Shown here piece by piece: positions 35,301-42,789 of a stretch of 64,000 nt of DNA. Made by a program: the position numbers and the translations under genes. A model generated the notes under the pieces. The model was given only the letters and a program-made list of their open reading frames with translations, searched no databases and was not told where the DNA came from. The stretch comes from Symbiodinium microadriaticum (Eukaryota > Sar > Dinophyceae > Suessiales > Symbiodiniaceae): the NCBI GenBank assembly GCA_001939145.1, contig LSRX01001325.1:1-64000 (forward strand), given 5' to 3'. Numbering within the stretch: position 1 is the first letter of the stretch; each line of letters begins with the position of its first letter.

Positions 35301-36035
35301 GCCATGCTGAACTCGGGAAACTCGTGCTACGTAAACTCCACACTGCAGGCTTTGGCAGCCCTGAACACGGGCCATTTCGCATTTGAGTCTTTGCAGTCCC
35401 TCCTTGACCTCTGCGCCTCTCACCTCTCCGATACACGTCCCCTGAACCCCACCGGTCTCTTCCAGTTACGCAGCCTTCTCCCCCGATGGAGGTTCGATGG
35501 CAGGCAGCAAGACGCCTCAGAATTCTACACTGCGCTTACCGCTCAGGGAGTCGGAGACTTACAGGCCGTACAGTGGCAAGGACGCACAGACGGTCAAATA
35601 GAGGCTGCAGACATAGGCGAATCCCCGCTTTTGCTCCCCCAGTCACCAGACCATACCTCTCTCTCACAGCTTGTAGGTGCATGGAGTGAAAATAGTTTTC
35701 AAAGAGGGCTCCTATGGGCCCCTCCTCTACTGGCAGTTGTTCTGGGACGATGGTCAGCTGGCCACAAAATTCACACAGCCGTCTCTCTCTCTGAGGTAAA
35801 CATTCCCGTATGGGAAGAGGGTCAGACCCGGACCTGGTACAGGTACAAGGTGCGAGCCGGAGTCTTCCACATCGGTGCTGAGGTCACCTCAGGTCACTAC
35901 AGATCCTTTTGGCTCAGTCTGCCCCACGAAACTCTATTGACAGGAGATGATGCTGTACGTCCGTCCTCAGCCTCGGCCTCGGATACTAAACGTGTCAAGG
36001 AAGGATCGTTTTTGCTCTTCTTAGTCAGACAGTGA
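32391..36035 (+). CDS. Reverse transcriptase fused to zinc fingers and a USP-type deubiquitinase domain
   Basis: The frame is open from the TAG at 32325 and resembles LINE pol from PLAKFPLGGWK (about 32337) on, so 32391 (TTG) is not a real start. Numbering residues from 32391: RT motif A is FALDLSQAFD (D371), motif B is KQGCKLAPT (about 424), motif C is YADD (465-468). After the thumb come zinc-finger-like segments: a damaged one (HIC then H-x4-H), CAAC with H and C, and PCPFC-x9-H-x3-C. A Pro/Ala linker leads to a domain with NSGNSCYVNSTLQ (Cys box, C979), QQDASEFY (about 1043) and SGHYRSFW (His box, H1169) followed by DD (1186-1187). That is the layout of ubiquitin-specific proteases (peptidase C19), with the catalytic residues present. 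It is small for the family, about 240 residues. No RNase H was seen. A USP attached to a LINE RT is not an arrangement that I know. Confidence 0.85.
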   Translation: MASIKPVRHWHLPGPRVKPLKHDSEALQQAVRQGLPIVTDMQKWVRDHVQQGMTPPEWDALLSKATQHFFPKLPAPPQADSADTTLARRMWRAKRASEQHSTAEDPDMAALFLQHQKAVRQAKKTKADAFLAEVDAAINAGDQFVAYKVLKKLRPWQPSQKAQLKDSKGYLLSPTGELQELRKYATDVFGKYPRLHDNFVELPALAATTLANHIASIKPGKAVPKGAAPAASWKICAQPIAEALAHYCSSLPSEQNLDDGLLSADLCLIPKPGKPADKPTQLRPLGILRPDAKGLAGAAREMLAPHVIPFMKPLPQFAYLPGRGLSDAQSRVVQHLREVRQIGRSAKPSREDRKRGLGPPSLVGGITFALDLSQAFDTVSRQDILDQLQALSVEPSLVSLVHGLHHSSKYRLHAQGGYTEVETTTGIKQGCKLAPTLFSVLTGRLLHMLIDTFGLEAVQQHLTGYADDISVHKTIRSRRDLQIAHDLIQALLAAVRNLRLRVNAAKCSVMVRLSGTEAPSVIRRHTCWLPDASGVLRKHWRIGTNKAYPAFRLEGQIKYLGIIISYSNYELLTLRHRLAEAGKKIQQVRKYIYNRRVASPAARLRVWFATVWATAVTGLPEVGLSPESARLLRGWYAQKLRSVLNQPAHITHVTTADLLRLHKLQDPVDKIIRRMKGRIAKLRKRSRSVTEAAADVTLHSHILIDLDRILQEAQAIPEAMQATQAPAYDGHICKAAFDTAHGLRMHTAKMHRDSLSRFIPPTFDRELHAKDGMPVCAACNRSFKQWKGLRDHLLSGACPAPDALRNITSSGTLSSSSTEMLQLQELRREVQGSTRSQLASLTYVRPIRRYGRRRVRQHLCAGHSIHTIKGQPCPFCRRQVYDKKKHPQQCVVLFQVCLCWLRTHPPSAPRGPGPTPLSKARTRSLKDFFNPQTRLATPASQPATPAQPVQPQAPSAEGAAPAGQISAAVRAMLNSGNSCYVNSTLQALAALNTGHFAFESLQSLLDLCASHLSDTRPLNPTGLFQLRSLLPRWRFDGRQQDASEFYTALTAQGVGDLQAVQWQGRTDGQIEAADIGESPLLLPQSPDHTSLSQLVGAWSENSFQRGLLWAPPLLAVVLGRWSAGHKIHTAVSLSEVNIPVWEEGQTRTWYRYKVRAGVFHIGAEVTSGHYRSFWLSLPHETLLTGDDAVRPSSASASDTKRVKEGSFLLFLVRQ

Positions 36036-36090
36036 ACCTACAACCATGTAGGTGCTGGCCCGGCTTTCTACACTGCATCTAATTAAACAA

Positions 36091-36108
36091 CGCACGGGTG
36101 CCCGTGCG
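36091..36108 (+). terminator. Perfect 8-bp hairpin downstream of the RT-USP stop
   Basis: CGCACGGG, a TG loop and CCCGTGCG form a perfect stem 55 bp after the stop codon, in the spacer before the next ORF. LINE 3' ends often carry a stem-loop recognised by the RT, so this could mark the element's 3' end. The role is inference. Confidence 0.4.
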
Positions 36109-36192
36109 TGGGAAGGCCGGACCCCACTATAGGTGGACATGGCCCCCCCCACGTCAAGGCCAAACACGTTATAAGCGTGTGCAGGCCTACGA

Positions 36193-36210
36193 CAGCAATT
36201 TTGGTTCAAG
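36193..36210 (+). other. Probable dinoflagellate spliced-leader relic
   Basis: CAGCAATTTTGGTTCAAG matches the 3' part of the conserved dinoflagellate spliced leader, TAGCCATTTTGGCTCAAG, at 15 of 18 positions, including the terminal CAAG. It ends 4 nt before the ATG at 36215. Genomic spliced-leader relics upstream of coding regions are known in dinoflagellates and are read as traces of retroposed trans-spliced mRNA. Confidence 0.6.
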
Positions 36211-36214
36211 ACAG

Positions 36215-36938
36215 CATGACTGAAGGTGTCAATAGCCCGGATGCCAAGCGTCCTCGCGGCGGTCGCTCACCCGTTCCGGAAGACGCAGACATGACGGACA
36301 AGCCACAGCTGAAGTTTCCTGAAGCGCGCGGGGCCTTGGGCCGAGGAAGTGGTGGCAGTGGCGACCGCCACTCGGCGCCTCGGGCGGCCCCAACTCGCCG
36401 CATCACGGCTCTGAGTCCCGAGGAACTCACCCAAGGTTTCCTGCTTCATGAGGAACAACTGGCGCTACTGCAACACCAAGTCTCAATCGTCTTCAAGTTT
36501 CCGGAGGATGCACCCATGGCCCGCAGCCTCATGCAAGCCGTGCGGGAGTGGCAGGCTGAACACAAGGCCGGCACAGCCCACCCCTGGGGGTCATGCGCTC
36601 ACTACACGGCTGCCTCGCTCTTAAAGGAGCTTGCCAAGATTGACGACCCCCCGAAGACCTTCAGCAGCGCCGACAACCGGTCCTTGCAAAGGATGGTCAA
36701 GGAACTTGGCCCTGATCTACATGAAAGCCTGGTGCCTCTGGTCTCTTACTGCTCAGCCCGTTTGAGTGCCAAAAAGGAGCACGTCATCCTGGACTTCCGC
36801 CCTGTGTTGAACACGGCTTTGGCAAAACAGTCTGAACTCATCTCATGCCTTCTCGATGGGTGTGAGGGTGAGCGTCTTGGCAAGCGAGCCCCTGGTGCTT
36901 TGGTCCGCAAGGCGCGAGGCCGGCCCTCTGATCGCTGA
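36215..36938 (+). CDS. Retroelement-linked protein of unknown function
   Basis: About 240 residues from the ATG at 36215 (MTEGVNSPDAKRPRGG). The frame is open further upstream, but this ATG follows the spliced-leader-like sequence by 4 nt and starts a nuclear-localisation-like KRPRGGR segment. A Gly/Arg/Pro-rich N-terminus (to about residue 65) is followed by a compact, helix-predicted region with LLQHQVSIVFKFPEDAP, HPWGSCAHYTAASLLKELAK and SEQ-poor charged helices. The C-terminus is basic (ALVRKARGRPSDR). No enzymatic motif was seen. Similar-looking ORFs accompany LINEs in dinoflagellates as I remember them, so an ORF1-like or gag-like role is possible but unproven. Two small hairpins lie within it (36330, 36376) and two just after its stop (36951, 36979). 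Confidence 0.55.
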
Positions 36939-37158
36939 TCAGGCATAGGCGGGGCCTTGGGCCACCTAGCTTTACGCCGGGGGCTGTGCCCATCTGTACA
37001 GCCAAGCGGTAGGATTCTTGCAAACACAGTTCCTGCCTGTCAATTCTGCAAAATACTGAGCTCACCTGCATAACACGTAGCTTGCCATATGCCGGTATTC
37101 ATCTTTGGCTCTACAGCTAGCAGTCCGCCCTTTAGGATCATTTCCGAGAGGTTTTGCA

Positions 37159-37455
37159 ATGCCTTCGCTCCCGCACAGCCTAGAGTACTACGCTCAGCTT
37201 TGGCAGAACGCTTGCGCTCGTGGTCACGGCTCGTCCTCATGCGCCCAAGAAGACGATTCTGGCTCAGGGCATGACAAAGTCCAGCAAGGTGTTCTTCTTG
37301 CGTCTGGGCGTGCTCGCCCTCCTACGCCCCCGAAGCCGAAAACAACACGCACTGACGGCTCGCCTCCCAAACAGCCCAAGACGGCTATGCCAACTACGAA
37401 ACCCCGCACCAAGTTCAACAAGGCCGAGCTTGTCTGGAAAAAGAAGGACACCTAG
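37159..37455 (+). CDS. Small basic proline-rich ORF
   Basis: About 98 residues from the ATG at 37159 (MPSLPHSLEYYAQLWQNACA). It ends in a Lys/Pro/Thr-rich tail (PPKPKTTRTDGSPPK, FNKAELVWKKKDT). No known domain. It lies in the spacer between two larger ORFs on the same strand. Composition resembles its neighbours, but the small size leaves doubt. Confidence 0.35.
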   Translation: MPSLPHSLEYYAQLWQNACARGHGSSSCAQEDDSGSGHDKVQQGVLLASGRARPPTPPKPKTTRTDGSPPKQPKTAMPTTKPRTKFNKAELVWKKKDT

Positions 37456-37568
37456 GACTGAGCAGGGTGCACTCTGTGACCCTGTAGTGCCATTTTCGGG
37501 GTCTCTGACCATGGCTTTTCCCTGAGTGTTAGTACGCGCTGACTCACCTGCCACAGTACGCGGCTTGT

Positions 37569-38840
37569 ATGAAAGACAGTGGCAGCAATCATTCGCAGCC
37601 AAGGGCCGGCATGTCAGCTTGCTTGCCTGTCAGCTCTTTTCATTTCACCAGGCCAGTCCGCAATAGTGTAGCAGCCATGGCAGCCTGGACAGTCATGGAC
37701 CCGGCCAAGGAAGCTAAGGCCGTCTTGGATGCAATGGCGCAATCCCTGCTCGATGACCCCAGCATGCCCACCCCAGCTCCGTTGCAGACCCCACCGGCAG
37801 ATGTGCTGCGAACGCTGATGTCAGGCAACACGGCAGGCCAGGCCATTGGCAAAGGCAACTCCTCAGAGGTGCATGCCTGTCAATCCAACCCGCGCTTTGT
37901 CATACGCACTGTACGCCAACAAGACGAAGTTGAATGGCAGAGGGAACTCTCCAGACTGAGGCGAGTGCCGGCCCTCTCGGTCATTACCACCGTTTTCGCA
38001 ACTAGTGGTCGCAGCTCATTGATGCCCAGGCTCTGGCCGATTCCGCGAGGGGCCCTGCGGACTCCAGAAGTCATTCGGCTCAAGTACGACATCAGCGCCG
38101 CCCTGGAGATGCTACACCGCTATCACATCGTGCATGCCGACGTCCATGCGGACAATCTAATGCTCCGCGCAGAGCCACCTTGCTTTGTCCTCATTGACTA
38201 CTCAGGCTGCACCGGAGACTCTGTCTACCCGCTTCACCTTGGTTACGGAGCCTCGGGCTATGGAGGTGTGACTCACCGTCCCCCCACGCTGGAGTCGTCA
38301 CCGGCTCCGGTGAGGACGGCACATGGCGACTACTACCGCCTGGCACGCACTATCCTCAAGCAGCTCTACATTGGTCCAGAACCTTCCAAAAGAAGACACT
38401 CGGACAGGGACACATCCTTGCCCTCGCACCTGGACAAGGAACTACGCACTTGGTTGGAGAGCGACCAATGGCCCCGGCCGCCCAGCCCAACATCGCCGTC
38501 TCCCCCGGGCTGGAAAGACTCCGCCATCTCCCCCTCCATCACACTACATGCTTCGCTCTGGCGGGCGAACGGGGAGGTCAAACAGGACACGGCGACCTTT
38601 ACCTCGCCGGACTCTAAGTTTGGCAACTCCAATGGTACCCTGGTGCCGGAGGGTGTCGCCAATGATGGTCTGCAGGGAACTGGCAGTTGGGAGAACTCCT
38701 GCGCACCTGCGGGCGCTTTGCTCGCACCATCTACCAGGAGATCTTCCCCTGGCAGGCCTATTCCAACCAGGACGGTTACCTTGTTCCGGCCAACCCCCCT
38801 CCTCCTCCCCCAGCCCCCACTGCCCCTGCGGAGTCTGTGA
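37569..38840 (+). CDS. Atypical kinase-fold protein
   Basis: Residues numbered from 37569; the ATG at 37677 (MAAWTVMDP) is an equally good start. A glycine-rich loop GKGNSSEV lies at 94-101, a VIRTV strand at 111-115 where kinases usually have the ATP-binding Lys, E126 in a helix, then the catalytic-loop-like HADVHADN at 189-196 (D191, N196) and IDYS at 209-212 in the place of DFG. HxD-x4-N with His/Ala substitutions resembles the HGDLHxxN loop of aminoglycoside-kinase, ABC1 and small-molecule kinases more than canonical Ser/Thr kinases. The missing Lys (Arg instead) makes activity uncertain. After about residue 275 the sequence becomes low-complexity and Pro/Ser-rich. From 38323 a second frame is open over the same DNA, so a frameshift in the 3' half is possible. 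Confidence 0.55.
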   Translation: MKDSGSNHSQPRAGMSACLPVSSFHFTRPVRNSVAAMAAWTVMDPAKEAKAVLDAMAQSLLDDPSMPTPAPLQTPPADVLRTLMSGNTAGQAIGKGNSSEVHACQSNPRFVIRTVRQQDEVEWQRELSRLRRVPALSVITTVFATSGRSSLMPRLWPIPRGALRTPEVIRLKYDISAALEMLHRYHIVHADVHADNLMLRAEPPCFVLIDYSGCTGDSVYPLHLGYGASGYGGVTHRPPTLESSPAPVRTAHGDYYRLARTILKQLYIGPEPSKRRHSDRDTSLPSHLDKELRTWLESDQWPRPPSPTSPSPPGWKDSAISPSITLHASLWRANGEVKQDTATFTSPDSKFGNSNGTLVPEGVANDGLQGTGSWENSCAPAGALLAPSTRRSSPGRPIPTRTVTLFRPTPLLLPQPPLPLRSL

Positions 38841-38880
38841 CTCCGAACCACATGGTAACGGGGGCCTTGCCCATCTAACC

Positions 38881-39282
38881 ATGAAGTCAGCCACGGCACC
38901 TCCGCACGCTGATGCCTCTGGCAATCTTCAGGGCATCTGGGGAGCTGGGCCGGCAGGCTCTGTTTCAGAACTTTCTGAAGCGGGCGCTCGGATTATCCCG
39001 GACTCCGTGCCAATAGGGCCGCGAGCTCATCGCTCGTCTCCTGTGCACGGCGCCATCCGCACAGCAGCTTCTGGCCTCAGCGCGGCTATCAGCCTTGCTC
39101 AAGATCTGGGACAGACGAGTCCAACAACGACGCACCACTCCTTGGCGCAGTCTCTAAAGATCACTTCGGAGATTTTGCGAGAGGCATCTGAGGAGCTAAT
39201 GGAGGTGGCTCAAAATCAGTCTTCCTCAACAGTTCCAGAAACAGCGCCAGCGGCCGCGACCCACATGGAGTGCGACGATTGA
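38881..39282 (+). CDS. Short ORF of unknown function
   Basis: 134 residues from the ATG at 38881, 9 nt after the hairpin at 38860-38872. The frame is open back to 38323, overlapping the kinase-like ORF. The C-terminal part is helical and acidic (LAQSLKITSEILREASEELM, ending ATHMECDD). It may be a separate protein or the true C-terminus of the preceding ORF after a frameshift. Confidence 0.4.
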   Translation: MKSATAPPHADASGNLQGIWGAGPAGSVSELSEAGARIIPDSVPIGPRAHRSSPVHGAIRTAASGLSAAISLAQDLGQTSPTTTHHSLAQSLKITSEILREASEELMEVAQNQSSSTVPETAPAAATHMECDD

Positions 39283-39357
39283 GGCCCTTTCACCGCCGCT
39301 TTTTATTTAATTTTCCCGGTGCCCACGCTCCAGGCAGGTTTCGGCTTTTCAAGCATC

Positions 39358-40446
39358 ATGCCACCTTCAACTGCCGAACAGCATAAACAAGTCTATGCTT
39401 GCTTTGCAGCCAGCACTTTTGTAGCCTCTTGCTACTCCCGCAGCCTTTTCTCAAGTACATGGCAGTACCAAGTGAAACAGAGCGTCATGTGGCACCTTCG
39501 GCCAGCCACCTCAGGTCGCGACGTCATCGACCTGGATCAGCCTACAACATCGGCGGCTCTGCCCACAGCTTCTGACGCGGAGACTTTGTCTAACAAACGC
39601 AGATGCAGGGAAGCTCCGCGTCCTAGTTCAACTAACACCAACCAGCTTTGGTCTGAGCTGAACAAGCAGCGCCAGGAGTCGGTGGCTACGGCACTGCAGC
39701 TCTATTCCAACCCCAAGGAGGCGGGCATCAAGCTCTTGCTGCCCTCCACCATGGATCTCACGGACAACCCTTTCACTCATTGCTCCACTGAGCAAATGGC
39801 CACGAGCTGTCTGCACTCCAAGTGGGCCCCATTTGCAATTTTCGGTCGGCTCTTGGATGGCCTTCCATCCATGCAAGACTCGCGGCACTCATCCCCCAGC
39901 ATTGATCAGCCGCCGGACTACAAAAGCATCTTCTTTGGAGCCTACTCGCAAGGCCCCTTGGTTGGCCTGAGAGCTCAGACAAGACGTTATCCCATGGTCA
40001 GTCGCTTGCTGAACGCAGTGCTGTACACCTTAAGCGGGGTGCACAACCATTCTACAGTGTTCCTTGCCAGAAATCGCGCTATGGGTCTCCACTCGGACTC
40101 GAACAACCACCAGGACGTGCCGAATGTTCTGATCCCACTGTCGGTTTTCTCCGGTGGCCAGCTCTTTGTGGAATCTGAGGAGGGCGACGTGTGCTTGGAT
40201 CACCTGGGCAAAGTCAGGGGATATATTTACCCTATCACTCTCCCCTTTTTGTCATTCGATGCACAGAAGAGGCATTCGATTCTTCCCTGGTCAGGCTGTA
40301 GACTGATCCTGGGGTCGTTTCATATTCGTGGAGCAGACAGACTCCCGTATGGCACACGCAATGTCCTTCGCTCTCTAGGCTACTCACTCTGTCAGGAGGG
40401 CACGGAAGTTTTGGAAGCTGTTGTGCCAGCCCTTCCCCCGACATAA
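39358..40446 (+). CDS. 2-oxoglutarate/Fe(II)-dependent oxygenase-like protein
   Basis: The first ATG is at 39358, giving 362 residues. The C-terminal half has the double-stranded beta-helix oxygenase pattern: GLHSDSNNH with H245 and D247, strand NVLIPLSVFSGGQLFVE, then SFDAQKRHSILPWSGCRLIL with distal H306 and R315 nine residues later. HxD...H binds iron and the Arg binds 2-oxoglutarate in this superfamily. This type of domain is familiar to me as a companion of retroelement polyproteins in Symbiodiniaceae, but here it stands alone. TET/JBP- and AlkB-type relatives act on nucleic acid; the substrate here is unknown. The N-terminal 130 residues are Ser/Thr-rich and unassigned. Hairpins lie at 39552 and 39581 inside the frame. 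Confidence 0.6.
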   Translation: MPPSTAEQHKQVYACFAASTFVASCYSRSLFSSTWQYQVKQSVMWHLRPATSGRDVIDLDQPTTSAALPTASDAETLSNKRRCREAPRPSSTNTNQLWSELNKQRQESVATALQLYSNPKEAGIKLLLPSTMDLTDNPFTHCSTEQMATSCLHSKWAPFAIFGRLLDGLPSMQDSRHSSPSIDQPPDYKSIFFGAYSQGPLVGLRAQTRRYPMVSRLLNAVLYTLSGVHNHSTVFLARNRAMGLHSDSNNHQDVPNVLIPLSVFSGGQLFVESEEGDVCLDHLGKVRGYIYPITLPFLSFDAQKRHSILPWSGCRLILGSFHIRGADRLPYGTRNVLRSLGYSLCQEGTEVLEAVVPALPPT

Positions 40447-40535
40447 GTAGCTGTTTCTAGCGCACGGGGGCTGTGCCCATCGCAATGCACTGTGGGTAGC
40501 TGGGGCAACCGTTAGCACAGTCGCGTACATCCGCA

Positions 40536-40877
40536 GTGCCTGTGACTTCAGAAACATGGCTCGGTGCGTTGCACAGCAGTCATAAAGGTTCCGACTTCAT
40601 AGCCGTAGGACATGCTGTACGTGCCATGCGCTCAGGCTGGACCGTGCTGGAAGCACAGCGCCGCCGCCGGGCAAAGCTCATCGCTGGTGCCCCACTGCAC
40701 TGCAAGAGCTGCGAGTTTGCTTCCTTAAAGAGCATGAGTTCCTGTCAGCCTGCCTTGCCTGCTCTAGCGTGGCAACCTCAAGGCTCGAACTGGCATCTGT
40801 CCGTGCCGCACTCTGCAACAGCAGCAACAGCTATCACACTGCAAGCGCAAGTTTTAAGGTATTTAGGCTGTAGGTAG
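40536..40877 (+). other. Spacer with a weak open frame
   Basis: The 0.57-kb spacer between the oxygenase-like and glycosyltransferase-like ORFs holds the hairpins at 40466 and 40986 and an open frame of 113 codons (40536-40877) without recognised features. I do not call a gene. Confidence 0.3.
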
Positions 40878-41019
40878 ATCAATTGCTTGCACATCAGGCT
40901 CTGATGCTTGTCAATGTAGGGCTCTAACAATCTTCCACACTGCGGAACGGAACACTGGGAGCTTTGCTCATTGCTACGGCGGTGGAGGCCTTGCCTACCC
41001 GCAGGGCCGCAGTAGAGCA

Positions 41020-42789
41020 ATGACGTCTGCTCAAGCCGCAATGCCATTCATTGTCCTGAGCGACAGCACCCTCCAGTACCTTCTGTGGATGGATGGCTCC
41101 GGAAAGTCATATGGAGTCGAGACGGTGGATCAGGACCCACTTCGCCAAGCTGTTATCTGCCCGGGAGCATCCTTAGTGATGCCCCGAGATGGAACGGTAC
41201 GGACGCCGCCGGTTTTGGAAGTCTTGGCATGGCACTTCATCCGCGTGCTTGGCCACGAACATCCGTTCCCCACAGATCATCAGCCGCTGACGGATCTCCT
41301 CAAAAAGTATTACTGCACCGACACGTATGTCCGCCTGATCCCCCTACGTGAGTCCCTGAACCCGAATAAGCAAGGAGCCTACGACTGGCTGGCGGATGTC
41401 AGGGACCAATATGGCCTCTCCGCGGATACTCTTTCTGATCACACCATCATGTCGCTCCAGGGCAACGACCCAGACCTGGTGGATCAGCTATACACCACCA
41501 AGGACTGCCACTTTCGGCCGTCCATAGCACTCAAAGCCATTGGCCTTCTTTTGGGACGGGCCAGGACGGAGATGATGCGAAGTCGTCCCAACTCAGTTCA
41601 TGTCCTTGTGGTTTGTTCTTGGAACGTCAAAGGGGACTTTGTCCACCAGGAGATGCATGCCACGGCTGAACTATGCCAGGCAAAATCTCTGCGGGAGCTT
41701 GGCTCTATTGCCACGCGCCACACCCACAAGCCTTGGGTCCTGCGCAGATTCTTGGAGCCGGAAGCCATGGACCGCCCCATGCCCCGCACGGCCTTCCAAA
41801 CCTACATCCATGATGACAAGCCTGGACCGAGAGAAGTCTTCAAGGACCGTCTCCCGGAATTTACGCGCACCTTCTGCAACGACGAGGACCTCCTTACCAC
41901 GCTCACCCTGCACGCCGGGGAACATGGAGCCCATTTGTGTTCCAACCTCAAGCAGCCAGCTCACCGTGCTGACATCTTCAGGTACATATATCACTATACC
42001 CATGGCGGTTTGTACATTGACATCAAGTTTGGCTTCAAGGTCCACTTTGCCCACCTGATGGAGCTCTTGGCAGCGGACTGGGGCTTGGCCCAACAGCAGC
42101 AATGCCAGGAGCAGGGACTTGGTCCGACTCAGGATGGTACACTCCCCTCTGAGTTTCTCCTTATGGCGATTGGGCTCAGGAAAGACCATATCTTTCAGGG
42201 CATCATCTACGGCCAGCCCAGACATCCTCTTTTCATGCACGCCATTGCGCACGCATTTTCCAAGGAAATCTTCGCCAGGATTGCCAACCTCGAATACATG
42301 ATCTTCTGCAAGGCTTTGTGGAAGTTCTTGAGAGACGACATGCGGGAGGAGCCTCAAGTTGGTTGGAACATTTCTCCCACGTATGGCCCGGTCTATCTCC
42401 TTCAAGAAAAGTATAGCCAGCAGCTGAAGAACAAGAAGGACATGGGCAACGACGGCCACTACTTCGTCACCGCTTCCAACATCACTGTGGCATACACCAG
42501 ATGCTGGGAGTGGCAGAAAGGGTTCAAGGGTGACCCCGCTGCAAATGAACGCAGAGCGACCACCATGCTGCAAAGCTTACCACAGGCTGTTGCAGCTGCA
42601 TGGACGCCCGGCGTGACCTTGGTGAGGATGAGGCGGGGGCTTTGCCCGGAGGTGAGCTCATCAGCGATGACGTGCAGGCCAGCATCACCAACAACAGCTT
42701 TGAGGACATCATGGAGGCCATTCGGAATGAACGGCACTACTCTGACATCTCTGCTGAAGACGTCATGCACTGTATTCCCAGAGGCTTAA
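41020..42789 (+). CDS. Glycosyltransferase-like protein (sugar-binding DXD type), altered DXD
   Basis: From the ATG at 41020. Residues 1 to about 190 are unassigned (with YYCTDTYVRLIPLRESLNPN). Residues about 255-460 resemble Gly_transf_sug/OCH1-like transferases: FQTYIHDD near the start, AHRADIFRYIYHYTHGG at about 314-330 and LYIDIK at 331-336. The family normally has D-x-D at this point; here it is D334-I-K336, so metal-sugar binding may be lost or changed. Further conserved-looking blocks are EFLLMAIGLRKDHIF and HPLFMHAIAHAF. No signal peptide or membrane anchor is visible, odd for a Golgi enzyme. The last 65 codons (from about 42595) overlap the next ORF in another frame and look non-coding there. 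Confidence 0.55.
   Translation: MTSAQAAMPFIVLSDSTLQYLLWMDGSGKSYGVETVDQDPLRQAVICPGASLVMPRDGTVRTPPVLEVLAWHFIRVLGHEHPFPTDHQPLTDLLKKYYCTDTYVRLIPLRESLNPNKQGAYDWLADVRDQYGLSADTLSDHTIMSLQGNDPDLVDQLYTTKDCHFRPSIALKAIGLLLGRARTEMMRSRPNSVHVLVVCSWNVKGDFVHQEMHATAELCQAKSLRELGSIATRHTHKPWVLRRFLEPEAMDRPMPRTAFQTYIHDDKPGPREVFKDRLPEFTRTFCNDEDLLTTLTLHAGEHGAHLCSNLKQPAHRADIFRYIYHYTHGGLYIDIKFGFKVHFAHLMELLAADWGLAQQQQCQEQGLGPTQDGTLPSEFLLMAIGLRKDHIFQGIIYGQPRHPLFMHAIAHAFSKEIFARIANLEYMIFCKALWKFLRDDMREEPQVGWNISPTYGPVYLLQEKYSQQLKNKKDMGNDGHYFVTASNITVAYTRCWEWQKGFKGDPAANERRATTMLQSLPQAVAAAWTPGVTLVRMRRGLCPEVSSSAMTCRPASPTTALRTSWRPFGMNGTTLTSLLKTSCTVFPEA

Noticed and set aside
39336..39360. TTTCGGCTTTTCAAG before the ATG at 39358 as a second spliced-leader relic
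   Set aside because: Needs a 2-nt insertion and several mismatches; position is suggestive but the match is too weak.
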